From Miniimonas arenae (GTDB taxonomy: Bacteria; Actinomycetota; Actinomycetes; Actinomycetales; Beutenbergiaceae): a stretch of DNA of 58,045 bases. Below the pieces are notes generated by a model. The model was not told the DNA's origin. It did not search any database and was given only the letters and a program-made list of their open reading frames with translations. The position numbers were made by a program, and so were the translations under genes. Below, in pieces: positions 35,722 through 44,904 of the stretch (positions are counted from its first letter, which is position 1; every line of letters begins with the position of its first letter). The stretch spans positions 1-58,045 of the forward strand of contig NZ_VENP01000019.1 of assembly GCF_006351005.1 (NCBI RefSeq), in the 5' to 3' direction.

Positions 35722-38427
35722 TCAGCTCGAGGGTGCGACCGCCCGCAGGAACGCGAGCACGCGCAGTGCGGCGCCCTTGTCCAGCGGGTGGTTCCCGTTG
35801 CCGCACTTGGGCGAGAACACGCACCGCGGGCAGCCGCGGTGACACCCGCACGACGCCACCGCCTCGTACGTCGCCTCGATCCAGCGCTGCGCCGCGCGGA
35901 ACCCGCGCTCGGCGAACCCCGCGCCGCCGGGGTAGCCGTCGTGCACGATCACCGTCGGCGCGCCGGTGTCGGGGTGCAGCGCCGTTGAGACACCCCCGAT
36001 GTCCCACCGGTCGCACGTCGCCAGCAGCGGCAGCACGCCGATCGCGGCGTGCTCCGCGGCGTGCAGCGCCCCCGGGACCTCGCCCGGGGCGATGCCAGTC
36101 TCGGCCGTCAGCACGTCGGTGGGGCAGGACCACCACACACCGGTGGTCGGCAGCGTCCGCACGGGCATCTCGAGCGGCACCGTGCCGATCACGGCCATCG
36201 ACGGCGGCCGGCGCACGTCGTAGGACTGGACCTGGGAGGTGACCTCGACCGGCCCGTACGCCCAGGTCACGGGTCCCCACACGGCACGGGAGCGGACGTC
36301 GAGCAGCGTCGCGTGGTGCGCGGCGTGCGCCGCCGTGCGGTGGGCCGCGACCTCCGCGTGCACGAGCGCGGCGTCCTCGGTCAGCTCGTCCACCACGTAC
36401 GTCCGCCCCTGGTGGACGTACACCGCGCCGGGGTGGACGACGGCGTCGGACCGCCCGCCGTCGACCGTGCCCAGGACGGTGCCGGTGGCGGTCTCGACCA
36501 CCGCGACGCCGGGCGCCCCACCCCCTCGCAGGTCCGTGAGGCGCGACGGCGACTCCGGCCGAGCGAAGTTCCAGTACCAGCCGCCCGGGCGGCGCCGCAG
36601 CAGACCGCGCTGGCCGAGCTCCACCAGCAGCGCGTCGTCCGACAGGCCGAACAGGTCCACGTCGGAGGCGGTGAGCGGCAGCTCGGCCGCCGCCGCGCAC
36701 AGGTGCGGCGCGAGGACGTAGGGGTTGCACGGGTCGAACGTGGTCGCCTCGACCGCCTCGTCGAAGATCGCCTCGGGGTGGTGGACGAGATAGGTGTCGA
36801 GCGGGTTGGCGCCGGCGACGAGCACCGCGACGCCGTCGGCGCCGGCGCGCCCGGCACGGCCGGTCTGCTGCCAGAACGACACGCGCGTGCCCGGCCAGCC
36901 GGCCATGAGCACCGCGTCCAGGCCCGAGACGTCGATGCCGAGCTCGAGCGCGTTGGTGGTCGCGAGCGCGCCCAGGCGCCCCTCGCGCAGCGCGCGCTCG
37001 AGCACCCGCCGCTCCTCCGGCAGGTAGCCGCCGCGGTAGGCGGCGACGGCGACCGACCCGCCAGCCTCCAGCGTGGGGACGGGGTCGACGACGTCGTCGG
37101 CGGCCAGCGAGCTGAGCGCGTCGAGCCCGCCGCCCGTGCGCCGGGCGAGCGTGCGCGCGGTCTCGGTCGCCACCGACTCCACCCCCGCCCGCGAGCGGAC
37201 GAACGCGAGCGTGCGCCGGTCGGCGAGCACCAGGTCGGCGAGCAGGTCGGTCGTCTCCCGCAGCGCGCTGCGGCGCACCACGTCCTGCGGCGCACCCGAC
37301 GGCGTGGGCGCGCTCGACGGCGTGGGCTCGCCCGACCGCGTGGGCTCGCGAGGCGACGACCGTGCGTCGACCGGGTGCGGACCCGGCGGAGCGTCGTCCG
37401 TCGTCCGATCCGAGGGGTCGCCACCTCTCGCCCACGCCGCATCGGACGGCGAGCCCGGGGACGACGCCCACCCCGGCGAGGCGGGGTAGCCGTCGTTCGC
37501 GGGCGTGCCGCCGGGTGCCTCGAGGGCCCAGTCCTCGCCGTCGGGCGCATCGACCGGCGGCGGCTCCCAGAGCGCGACGTGCCGGCGGCCCTGGGGCGCC
37601 GTCGAGCGCGTGACCGCGACGACGTCCTCGGCGCGCACGCCGATGAGTCGCGCGAGCGTCTCGCCCGGCTCGCCCGCCGTGGCGGACGCGGCGACGACCA
37701 CCGGGGTCGCGCCGAGGTGAGCCGCGATCCGGAGCAGGCGGCGCAGCACGAGCGCGACGTGGGCCCCGAGCACGCCCCGGTACGCGTGGCACTCGTCGAG
37801 CACGACGTGCGTGAGGCCGCGCAGGAACCGCGACCACCGCTCGTGTCCCGGCAGCAGCGTGAAGTGCAGGAAGTCGGGGTTGCTCAGCACGACGTCCGCA
37901 TGCGCGCGGGCCCAGTCGCGCTCGTTGGGCGGGGTGTCGCCGTCGCACGTGGTGACACGAACGTCGCGATCCAGGCCGCCCGCGGCCAGCAGCGCGTGGA
38001 GCGCGGACGCCTGGTCGGCGGCGAGCGCCTTGGTGGGGGACAGGTACAACACGCTCGCGCGTCGTCGGATCGACGCCACGCTGCCGGTCGGGGCGGGCGC
38101 CGCGAGCACCGCGGTCAGCGCCGGCAGCCATGCCGCGAGCGACTTGCCGGAACCGGTGGACGTCGCGAGAACCGTGTGCGCGCCGTCGTGCACCGCCTGC
38201 GCCGCCTCGACCTGGTGCCGCCACGGCGCGCTCACACCGCTGGCGCGGTAGGCCTCGACGAGGCGCGACGGCGCCCAGTCAGGCCAGAGGGCGCGCTCGC
38301 CCTCGCGCGGCGGGAGCTCGGCCACGTGCAGGAGGCTCGCGCGGCGCGCGGGGGTCGTCAGCAGCGCGTCCAGCGCGCTCGGGGCACCACCGCGCGGGAC
38401 GTCGTTCACCACACTCCCCGCCGTCAC
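35722..38427 (-). CDS. DEAD/DEAH-box helicase with DUF1998 and zinc-binding C-terminus (MrfA/YprA type)
   Basis: ATP-dependent DNA helicase; relatives such as B. subtilis MrfA act in mitomycin-type DNA repair. The 901-residue protein has Walker A ATSTGSGKS, motif II DECH (VVLDECHAY), SAT (VAASATAGEPGE), helicase C motifs TNALELGIDVSGLDAVLMAGWPG and QQTGRAGRAG, and the DUF1998 region. Four cysteines Cys860, 862, 866 and 869 (CGCHRGCPRC) match the spacing of the MrfA zinc site, with another at 875. A disordered insert of about 95 residues (Pro/Ser/Asp-rich) lies between the two RecA domains. GTG at 38427 has GGGGAGG upstream; a GTG about four codons in is an alternative. Position equals Rv3649. 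Confidence 0.93.
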   Translation of the reverse strand: MTAGSVVNDVPRGGAPSALDALLTTPARRASLLHVAELPPREGERALWPDWAPSRLVEAYRASGVSAPWRHQVEAAQAVHDGAHTVLATSTGSGKSLAAWLPALTAVLAAPAPTGSVASIRRRASVLYLSPTKALAADQASALHALLAAGGLDRDVRVTTCDGDTPPNERDWARAHADVVLSNPDFLHFTLLPGHERWSRFLRGLTHVVLDECHAYRGVLGAHVALVLRRLLRIAAHLGATPVVVAASATAGEPGETLARLIGVRAEDVVAVTRSTAPQGRRHVALWEPPPVDAPDGEDWALEAPGGTPANDGYPASPGWASSPGSPSDAAWARGGDPSDRTTDDAPPGPHPVDARSSPREPTRSGEPTPSSAPTPSGAPQDVVRRSALRETTDLLADLVLADRRTLAFVRSRAGVESVATETARTLARRTGGGLDALSSLAADDVVDPVPTLEAGGSVAVAAYRGGYLPEERRVLERALREGRLGALATTNALELGIDVSGLDAVLMAGWPGTRVSFWQQTGRAGRAGADGVAVLVAGANPLDTYLVHHPEAIFDEAVEATTFDPCNPYVLAPHLCAAAAELPLTASDVDLFGLSDDALLVELGQRGLLRRRPGGWYWNFARPESPSRLTDLRGGGAPGVAVVETATGTVLGTVDGGRSDAVVHPGAVYVHQGRTYVVDELTEDAALVHAEVAAHRTAAHAAHHATLLDVRSRAVWGPVTWAYGPVEVTSQVQSYDVRRPPSMAVIGTVPLEMPVRTLPTTGVWWSCPTDVLTAETGIAPGEVPGALHAAEHAAIGVLPLLATCDRWDIGGVSTALHPDTGAPTVIVHDGYPGGAGFAERGFRAAQRWIEATYEAVASCGCHRGCPRCVFSPKCGNGNHPLDKGAALRVLAFLRAVAPSS

Positions 38428-38597
38428 CGTCCCATCCTCCCCCGCGGGTGCGACACCACCGATCGGCAAAGCCGTGACCAAGCCCCGGCCAAGCGCCGGA
38501 AAGAACTTCGTTGTCGCTGCAAGAGATCTCCGCCCCTCGACACAGAGAGAGTAGGAAGCCGCCCGGCCCTGACCCGATCTCACCAAGGAGACTCGTC

Positions 38598-39026
38598 ATG
38601 ACCCGCACCCAGACCGTCGTCCGTCCCCGCGTCGCTGCCGCGCTCGCCGTCGCGCTGCTGCTGCTCACCACGGTCCTCACGTTCGGCGTCGCCGGCCGCG
38701 TCGACGCCGCGCCCGCCGCTCAGCTCCCGGTCGGCTCGTGGGTGCTCGAGAGCAACCCGGCCATCACGCTCGACGTCGCGCCCGACGGCCACGTGAGCGG
38801 CTCGGGCGGCCTCAACCGGTACGCCACCACGATGGTCGTGAACGCCGACGGCACCGTCGACTTCGCCCCGTTCATGACGACGCTCATGGGCGGCCCGAAC
38901 GACGTGATGGCCGCCGAGCACGCGTTCCTGATGTTCCTCGAGGGCGTCGTGCAGGCCGACGTCGCCGGTGCGACCCTCACCCTCACCACGGGCGACGGCG
39001 TGAGCCAGGTCTTCGTCGCCGCCTGA
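38598..39026 (+). CDS. secreted META/HslJ-domain protein
   Basis: 142 residues. A signal peptide (VAAALAVALLLLTTVLTFGVAGRVDAA) precedes a small beta domain with LPVGSWVLESNPAITLDVAPDGHVSGSGGLNRYATTMVV, the META pattern W-x-L...L-x-F...G-x-GGCNxY, here with Leu in place of Cys (GGLNRY). The end LTTGDGVSQVFVAA is also typical. Role unknown; META proteins are linked to envelope stress. AAGGAG before the ATG. A strong terminator follows. Confidence 0.87.
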   Translation: MTRTQTVVRPRVAAALAVALLLLTTVLTFGVAGRVDAAPAAQLPVGSWVLESNPAITLDVAPDGHVSGSGGLNRYATTMVVNADGTVDFAPFMTTLMGGPNDVMAAEHAFLMFLEGVVQADVAGATLTLTTGDGVSQVFVAA

Positions 39027-39066
39027 CGCGACACCACCTCCGACCGCCCCACCTCCCACCGTACGA

Positions 39067-39101
39067 GAGGGCCCGACGGCGAGCGACGCCGTCGGGCCCT
39101 C
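39067..39101. terminator. terminator after the META-domain gene
   Basis: Perfect 15-bp stem (GAGGGCCCGACGGCG and its complement) with a 5-nt loop AGCGA, 40 bp after the stop codon. Confidence 0.8.
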
Positions 39102-39151
39102 GCGTGCCGCAAGCCACGGTCGCCGCGGGGTCTCGGCACAGCCCGCGACGG

Positions 39152-39157
39152 TAGGTT
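39152..39157 (+). promoter_or_regulatory. -10 box, leaderless start of argS
   Basis: TAGGTT ends 7 nt before the argS ATG at 39165; there is no ribosome site, consistent with a leaderless mRNA. Confidence 0.5.
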
Positions 39158-39164
39158 GGACCCC

Positions 39165-40910
39165 ATGCTCGATGCCGCCTCGGTCCTCGGTGACCGTGTC
39201 TCCGCCGCCATCGAGGCGGCCTTCGGCCTCACCGACGTGGACCCCGTGCTGCGCCCCTCGCAGTTCGCCGACACGCAGGCCAACGCCGCCCTCGCCCTGG
39301 CCAAGAAGGTGGGCCGGAACCCGCGCGAGACCGCTGCGGCGATCCTCGCCGAGCTCGACCTGTCCGACGTCGGCACCGTCGAGGTCTCCGGGCCGGGGTT
39401 CCTCAACGTCACCGTGAACAAGGACTGGATCGCTCGCCAGATCGCGGCGCTCGTCGCCGACCCCCGCCTCGGCGTCCCGGTGCAGCCGGCGCGCGTGATC
39501 CCGATCGACTACTCCGCCCCGAACGTGGCCAAGGAGATGCACGTTGGCCACCTGCGCACCACGATCGTCGGCGACGCGCTCGCCCGCACGCTCGAGGCGC
39601 TCGGCCACCGCGTGATCCGGCAGAACCACATCGGCGACTGGGGCACGCCCTTCGGCATGCTCATCGAGCACTACCTCGAGGTCGGCGGCGAGTCGGCCGA
39701 GGCCGATCTCCTGCGCACCGACCCGAACGCTTTCTACCAGGCCGCGCGCGCGAAGTTCGACGACGACTCCGACGGCGGCGCCTGGGCCACCCGCGCGCGC
39801 GAGCGGGTGGTGCTGCTGCAGGCGAAGGACCCGCAGTCGATCGAGATCTGGCGCGGCATGATCGGCCACTCGACCGAGTACTTCCACGCGATCTACGACG
39901 CGCTGGCCGTCACGCTCACCGACGACGACCTCGCCGGGGAGTCCTTCTACGACCCGATGCTGCAGGACGTGTGCGACGAGCTCGAGCGGCTCGGGCTCGC
40001 CGTCGAGAGCGACGGCGCGCTGTGCGTCTTCCCCGAGGGGTTCACCGGCCGCGACGAGAAGCCGCTGCCGCTCATCATCCGCAAGTCCGACGGCGGCTTC
40101 GGCTACGCCACCACCGACCTCGCCGCGATCCGCTACCGCGCGCAGCAGCTGCACGCGGACCAAATCCTCTACGTCGTGGGCGCCTCGCAGGCGCTGCACT
40201 TCCGGATGGTCTTCGCCGCCGCGGAGAAGGCCGGGTGGCTCACCCGGCCCGACGGCGAACGCACCGTCCCCGTGCACGTCCAGATCGGTTCGGTGCTGGG
40301 GGAGGACGGCAAGATCCTGCGCACCCGCTCCGGCGCGCCGCTCCGGCTCGCGGCGCTGCTGCAGGAGGGCGTGGACCGGGCGAGCGCCGTGGTCGAGGAG
40401 TCCCGCGAGGACCTCACGCCGGCCGAGCGCGCCGACATCGCGCGCCAGGTGGGCGTCGGCGCCGTGAAGTACGCCGACCTGTCGGTCGCGCACGACACGG
40501 ACTACGTCTTCGACTTCGACCGCATGCTCGCGCTCACCGGGAACACCGGGCCGTACCTGCAGTACGCCGCGGCGCGGATCCGGTCGATCTTCCGCAAGGC
40601 GGAGCTCGACCCCGCTACCCAGTCCGCGCCCGTCGTGCTCGGTGAGCCCACCGAGCGGGCGCTCGCGCTCGCGCTGCTCGGCTACGGCGCGGTCGTCGCG
40701 GACGTCGGCGACCAGCAGGCGCCGCACCGGCTCGCGGGCTACCTCTTCGAGCTGGCTCAGGCGTTCACCAGCTTCTACGACGCGTGCCCCGTGCTCACGG
40801 CCGACGACGAGGCCACCCGGTCCTCGCGGCTCACGCTCACCGCGGCCACGCTGCGCGTCCTCGTGCACGGGCTCGACCTGCTCGGGATCGCCTCGCCCGA
40901 GCGGATGTAG
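39165..40910 (+). CDS. argS: arginyl-tRNA synthetase
   Basis: Charges tRNA-Arg with arginine. 581 residues, class I fold: N-terminal additional domain (FADTQANAALALAKKVGRNPRE), HIGH motif as HVGH (126-129) within SAPNVAKEMHVGHLRTT, QNHIGDWGTPFG, DGGFGYATTDLAAI, and the KMSKS-replacing loop GEDGKILRTRSG, then the DALR anticodon-binding domain. Length as in the E. coli enzyme. It stands alone and is not beside lysA/thrA genes, where actinobacterial argS is often found, so a second argS may exist elsewhere. The final 16 bases with the TAG are duplicated 46 bp downstream. Confidence 0.96.
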   Translation: MLDAASVLGDRVSAAIEAAFGLTDVDPVLRPSQFADTQANAALALAKKVGRNPRETAAAILAELDLSDVGTVEVSGPGFLNVTVNKDWIARQIAALVADPRLGVPVQPARVIPIDYSAPNVAKEMHVGHLRTTIVGDALARTLEALGHRVIRQNHIGDWGTPFGMLIEHYLEVGGESAEADLLRTDPNAFYQAARAKFDDDSDGGAWATRARERVVLLQAKDPQSIEIWRGMIGHSTEYFHAIYDALAVTLTDDDLAGESFYDPMLQDVCDELERLGLAVESDGALCVFPEGFTGRDEKPLPLIIRKSDGGFGYATTDLAAIRYRAQQLHADQILYVVGASQALHFRMVFAAAEKAGWLTRPDGERTVPVHVQIGSVLGEDGKILRTRSGAPLRLAALLQEGVDRASAVVEESREDLTPAERADIARQVGVGAVKYADLSVAHDTDYVFDFDRMLALTGNTGPYLQYAAARIRSIFRKAELDPATQSAPVVLGEPTERALALALLGYGAVVADVGDQQAPHRLAGYLFELAQAFTSFYDACPVLTADDEATRSSRLTLTAATLRVLVHGLDLLGIASPERM

Positions 40911-40992
40911 GGGCGGCGCGCCCGGGATCGGCGGCTGCGCGCCCGGGCGGATGTCGGAGCTGCGCGCCCGGGATCGAGGGCTGCGCGCCCGG
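40895..40992. repeat. 46-bp tandem repeat spanning the argS stop codon
   Basis: Unit 1 starts GCCCGAGCGGATGTAG at 40895 and includes the argS stop; unit 2 starts GCCCGGGCGGATGTCG at 40941; a third start (GCCCGG) is at 40987. Units 1 and 2 agree at about 40 of 46 positions. The core GCGCGCCCGGG occurs twice per unit. Confidence 0.85.
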
Positions 40993-41012
40993 CCTGGTCG
41001 GCGCTTCACCGT

Positions 41013-41077
41013 GAGAACGGCCCGTGGCGACCAAAACGGCCCGCTGCGGGCCGTTTTCGTCGCCTCGGGCCGTTCTC
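41013..41077. terminator. 65-nt extended hairpin between argS and the convergent lipoprotein gene
   Basis: Outer arms GAGAACGGCCCG / CGGGCCGTTCTC (12 bp), a T-T mismatch, then inner arms GGCGACCAAAACGGCCCG / CGGGCCGTTTTCGTCGCC with one mismatch and a CTG loop. About 30 paired bases. A related copy of the right arm lies at 41109-41140. It probably terminates both convergent genes but is far longer than needed. Confidence 0.75.
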
Positions 41078-41192
41078 GGCGAGGCGTGTTCGGGTGGGTC
41101 GCTCGCGGGGGGCCGTTCTCGTCGCCTCAGTCCGTTCTGGGCGTGCCGTCCTCGCCGAGACGCGGTGGGCGACCGGTCGAGAGCGCGCGCTA

Positions 41193-42275
41193 CTAGGTGA
41201 TGGTGAGCGGCGCGGTGGCCGCGACGACGAGGCCGCCGTCGCGCACCACGTGCACGGCGACGACGACCACGTACTCGCCGGGCGGCAGGTCGCCGATGCT
41301 CGGGGCGGGCGTCGCCGAGCCTGTCCCCGGGGTGCCGACGCCGTCGCCCCCGCCGTCACCGCCGCTACCTCCGACGCCGCCGCCGTCACCCCCGCCCACC
41401 CCGCCGGCCGTGTCCGGCGCGGCGGCGTCCGCGGCCCTCACCTCGGCTTCGTCCGAGGCCGCCTCCACAGCACCGTCCGGAGCCGCAGGAGTGAGCAGGG
41501 AGCCACCCGCCGCGGCGGTGGCAGCCGGGGTCGGCAGCGCCGTGCCGCAGTCGGCCGCGAGGTCCTGGCTCAGGGGAACGACGATGCTCTCACCCGGCGT
41601 CAGCGCGAGCACCGGACCGGCGTCCGTGCCGACCGGCGGCCGGGAGACGACCACGCCGTTCTGGAGCACCGTGACGGTGGCGAAGTACTGCTCCGGGGCG
41701 ATGCTCGCCGTCGTCGTGAGCACGGCGGTCCCGCGCAGTGCGGTTCCGCTCGGCGTGGCGGGCAGGGGGTCGACGGCGAGCGACAGCACCGCGTTCGGCG
41801 TCGGGGGCGTCGCGGGTTGCCCGCACCGGGGCGACCACGACCGGGAGGCGAGTGTGACCGCGGGGGTGGGGCTCGCCGTCGGACCCGGCGTGGGCGTGGT
41901 CGGCCGGGGCGATGCGGTGGGTGTCGTCGGCGCGGGCTCGACCGGCGCACCGGGGGAGGGTGCGGCGCTGGCCTCCGGGGCCGACGACGACGCCGGCGCG
42001 CCCGGCGCGGGCGCGGGCCGGGAACCGCCGGCGACGGGCCGCCGCGTGGGCGATGCGCTCGGCGAGGGCGCGGCGGACGCACTCGGCGCCGGACCGGGCG
42101 CGGCGGCCTCGGTGGCGTCCTCGTCCGAGGCCGGCGGGGTGTACGCGGGGTAGGCCGGCTCCATCACGGCGGGCTCGCTGGGGAGCTCGGCGCTCGAGGT
42201 GCACGCGACCAGAGCGCCGGAGGCCGCGACGATGACGATCGCCGCACCGGTCCGGCGCATCAGGGCTGTGCGCAT
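41193..42275 (-). CDS. lipoprotein with long low-complexity linkers
   Basis: 360-residue exported protein; no known domain. A signal peptide with lipobox GALVAC gives acylation at Cys25. It is followed by about 110 Ala/Pro/Ser/Thr-rich residues, a compact central domain (about 140-250, SRSWSPRCGQPATPPTPNAVLSLAVDP ... LTPGESIVVPLSQDLAADCG) with two cysteines likely to form a disulfide, a Gly/Asp-rich linker, and a final beta-like stretch PPGEYVVVVAVHVVRDGGLVVAATAPLTIT. ATG preceded by AGAGGATC. It may sit in the cell wall. Divergent from hppA. Function unknown. Confidence 0.82.
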   Translation of the reverse strand: MRTALMRRTGAAIVIVAASGALVACTSSAELPSEPAVMEPAYPAYTPPASDEDATEAAAPGPAPSASAAPSPSASPTRRPVAGGSRPAPAPGAPASSSAPEASAAPSPGAPVEPAPTTPTASPRPTTPTPGPTASPTPAVTLASRSWSPRCGQPATPPTPNAVLSLAVDPLPATPSGTALRGTAVLTTTASIAPEQYFATVTVLQNGVVVSRPPVGTDAGPVLALTPGESIVVPLSQDLAADCGTALPTPAATAAAGGSLLTPAAPDGAVEAASDEAEVRAADAAAPDTAGGVGGGDGGGVGGSGGDGGGDGVGTPGTGSATPAPSIGDLPPGEYVVVVAVHVVRDGGLVVAATAPLTIT

Positions 42276-42455
42276 CGTGATCCTCTGGTGCTTCGTGGCC
42301 CCCCGGCCGTGCGTCCATGGCACCGGACGGGGACGTGGCGCGTCAAGCCGGCGTCGCGCATCTCACGCTCGACTATGGTTGCCGGACGCCCGGTCGTGGA
42401 GGATCGGGGGAGACAGCACGCGCTTCGCGTGGTCGTGTCGAGGAGGACACCGCAC

Positions 42456-44756
42456 ATGCCCCAGCTGGGAACCTCGAGCCTCGTCATCGTGGCCGTCATC
42501 GCACTCGTCGCCGTGGGCGCGCTCCTGCTCGCCGCACGCCTGCGCAGCCAGGTGCTGGAGGCCGACGAGGGATCGACCCGGATGCGCGAGATCGCCGCGG
42601 CCATCCAGGAGGGCGCGAGCGCCTACCTCACCCGCCAGCTGCGCACCCTCGCCCTGTTCGCGGCGCTCGTCTTCTGTCTCCTGTTCCTCCTGCCGGGCGA
42701 CGGCGGGGTGCGCGTGGGCCGCTCGGTCGCCTTCCTCCTCGGCGCGGCGTTCTCCGCCGCGATCGGCTACCTCGGCATGTCGCTGGCGGTGCGCGCGAAC
42801 CTGCGGGTCGCCGCCTCGGCCGACCGCCCGGGCGGCAAGGAGACCGGCGCCCGGATCGCGTTCCGCACCGGCGGCGTCGTGGGGATGAGCGTGGTCGGCC
42901 TCGGGCTGCTCGGAGCGTGCCTGGTGGTGCTCGTGTTCCGCGCCAACGCGCCCGCTGTGCTCGAGGGCTTCGGCTTCGGCGCCGCGCTGCTCGCGATGTT
43001 CATGCGCGTCGGCGGCGGAATCTTCACCAAGGCCGCCGACGTCGGCGCCGACCTGGTCGGCAAGGTCGAGCAGGGCATCCCGGAGGACGACCCCCGCAAC
43101 GCGGCCACGATCGCCGACAACGTCGGGGACAACGTCGGCGACTGCGCCGGGATGGCCGCGGACCTCTTCGAGTCCTACGCCGTGACCCTCGTCGCCGCGC
43201 TCATCCTGGGCAAGGCGGCCCTCGGCGAGCAGGGCATGGTGTTCCCGCTCATCGTCACCGCGATCGGCGCGCTCGTCGCCGTCGTCGGCGTCTACCTCAC
43301 CCGGATGCGCGCGAACGAGAACGGCCTGCGCGCGATCTACCGCGGGTTCGCGCTCTCCGCCGTCGCCGGCGTGGTGCTTGCCGCGATCGCCGCGTTCCTC
43401 TACCTGCCCAGCTCGTTCGACGCGCTGCAGGGCACCGCGGACATCGGCGACGTGAGCGGCGACCCGCGGCTCGTCATCGCCGGCGCCGTCGTGATCGGCG
43501 TGGTCCTCGCGGGCGTGATCCTGGCGATCACCGGCTACTACACGGGCACGACGACGAGGCCCACCCAGCACGTCGCCGCCACCACCCGGACCGGTGCGGC
43601 CACGGTGGTGCTGTCCGGCATCGGCGTCGGGTTCGAGTCGGCCGTCTACACCGCGGGCGTCATCGCGGCCGCGATCTGCGGGGTCTTCCTGCTCGCGAGC
43701 GGCTCGATCTGGCTCTCGCTCTTCCTCATCGCGGTGGCCGGCTGCGGCCTGCTGACCACGGTCGGCGTCATCGTCGCGATGGACACGTTCGGGCCGGTGA
43801 GCGACAACGCGCAGGGCATCGCCGAGATGTCCGGCGAGGTCAGCGAGAACGGCGCGGCGATCCTCACCGAGCTCGACGCCGTCGGGAACACGACCAAGGC
43901 GATCACCAAGGGCATCGCGATCGCGACGGCGGTGCTCGCCGCGACCGCGCTGTTCGGCTCCTACGCCGACGCCGTCAGCCACTCGCTCACGTCGCTCGGC
44001 GACAACGTCGCGGACGCCTCCGACGCCCTCGTCGCCTCGATGATGACGTACCAGGTGATCTCGCCGATCACCCTCGTCGGGGTGATCCTCGGGGCGGCGA
44101 CCGTGTTCCTGTTCTCGGGGCTCGCCGTCGACGCCGTGACGCGTGCCGCCGGCGCGATCGTGCTGGAGGTGCGGCGCCAGTTCCGCACCATGCCGGGCAT
44201 CATGACCGGCGAGCAGCGGCCCGAGTACGGCCGGGTCGTGGACATCTGCACCCGCGACTCCCTCCGCGAGCTCGCCACGCCGGGCCTGCTCGCGGCGTTC
44301 GCGCCGATCGCCGTGGGCTTCGGACTCGGCGTCGGGCCGCTGGCCGGCTTCCTCGCCGGGGCCATCGCGTCGGGCGTGCTCATGGCCGTGTTCCTCGCCA
44401 ACTCCGGCGGCACGTGGGACAACGCGAAGAAGATCATCGAGGACGGTCAGCACGGCGGGAAGGGCTCGCCCGAGCACGCCGCCGCGGTCATCGGTGACAC
44501 CGTGGGCGACCCGTTCAAGGACACCGCCGGCCCGGCGATCAACCCGCTCATCAAGGTGATGAACCTCGTCGCGGTGCTCGTCGCGCCGGCCGTGGTGACC
44601 ATGAGCGCGACGGCGGACGCGAACCACACCCTGCGGGTCGCCGTCGCGGTGGTCGCCGCGCTCATCGCCGGCGGTGCGGTGCTCGCCTCGCGGCTGCGGG
44701 CCACGCGCACCGACCGCGCGAACACCGCGGAGGCGGAGAGCGCCGCGGTGCACTGA
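42456..44756 (+). CDS. hppA: K+-independent membrane-bound proton-pumping pyrophosphatase
   Basis: Couples pyrophosphate hydrolysis to proton export across the membrane. 766 residues, about 16 helices. Catalytic loop DVGADLVGKVEQGIPEDDPRNAATIADNVGDNVGDCAG and the C-terminal DNAKKIIEDG and GDTVGDPFKDTAGPAINPLIK are intact. The subtype is set by GNTTKAITKG: Lys after the Thr pair marks K+-independent H+ pumps, where K+-dependent ones have Ala. ATG follows GAGGAGGACACC. Convergent with the next lipoprotein gene across a 22-bp repeat array. Confidence 0.97.
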   Translation: MPQLGTSSLVIVAVIALVAVGALLLAARLRSQVLEADEGSTRMREIAAAIQEGASAYLTRQLRTLALFAALVFCLLFLLPGDGGVRVGRSVAFLLGAAFSAAIGYLGMSLAVRANLRVAASADRPGGKETGARIAFRTGGVVGMSVVGLGLLGACLVVLVFRANAPAVLEGFGFGAALLAMFMRVGGGIFTKAADVGADLVGKVEQGIPEDDPRNAATIADNVGDNVGDCAGMAADLFESYAVTLVAALILGKAALGEQGMVFPLIVTAIGALVAVVGVYLTRMRANENGLRAIYRGFALSAVAGVVLAAIAAFLYLPSSFDALQGTADIGDVSGDPRLVIAGAVVIGVVLAGVILAITGYYTGTTTRPTQHVAATTRTGAATVVLSGIGVGFESAVYTAGVIAAAICGVFLLASGSIWLSLFLIAVAGCGLLTTVGVIVAMDTFGPVSDNAQGIAEMSGEVSENGAAILTELDAVGNTTKAITKGIAIATAVLAATALFGSYADAVSHSLTSLGDNVADASDALVASMMTYQVISPITLVGVILGAATVFLFSGLAVDAVTRAAGAIVLEVRRQFRTMPGIMTGEQRPEYGRVVDICTRDSLRELATPGLLAAFAPIAVGFGLGVGPLAGFLAGAIASGVLMAVFLANSGGTWDNAKKIIEDGQHGGKGSPEHAAAVIGDTVGDPFKDTAGPAINPLIKVMNLVAVLVAPAVVTMSATADANHTLRVAVAVVAALIAGGAVLASRLRATRTDRANTAEAESAAVH

Positions 44757-44786
44757 CCGCGCTGCCCGCCGAGCGCGCGCGCACCC

Positions 44787-44864
44787 CGTTCGCGAGAGGA
44801 AGTCGGTCCTTTCGCGAGAGGATGTCAGTCCTTTGCGAGAGGAAGTTGGTCCTTTTGCGAGAGG
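44787..44864. repeat. array A of the 22-bp TCGCGA repeat
   Basis: Four units start at 44787, 44808, 44830 and 44851 (period 21-22). Each carries CCTTTCGCGAGAGG or a close variant, separated by AAGTCGGT-like spacers. It lies between the convergent stop codons of hppA and the next gene. Confidence 0.9.
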
Positions 44865-44904
44865 TTCTCGGCCGCCTGCGAGGCGGTCTCCGAGCAGCCG
44901 CCGG

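Noticed and set aside
41013-41140. Insertion sequence or MITE ends
   Set aside because: No transposase frame and no target-site duplication could be seen; kept only as a hairpin and a finding.
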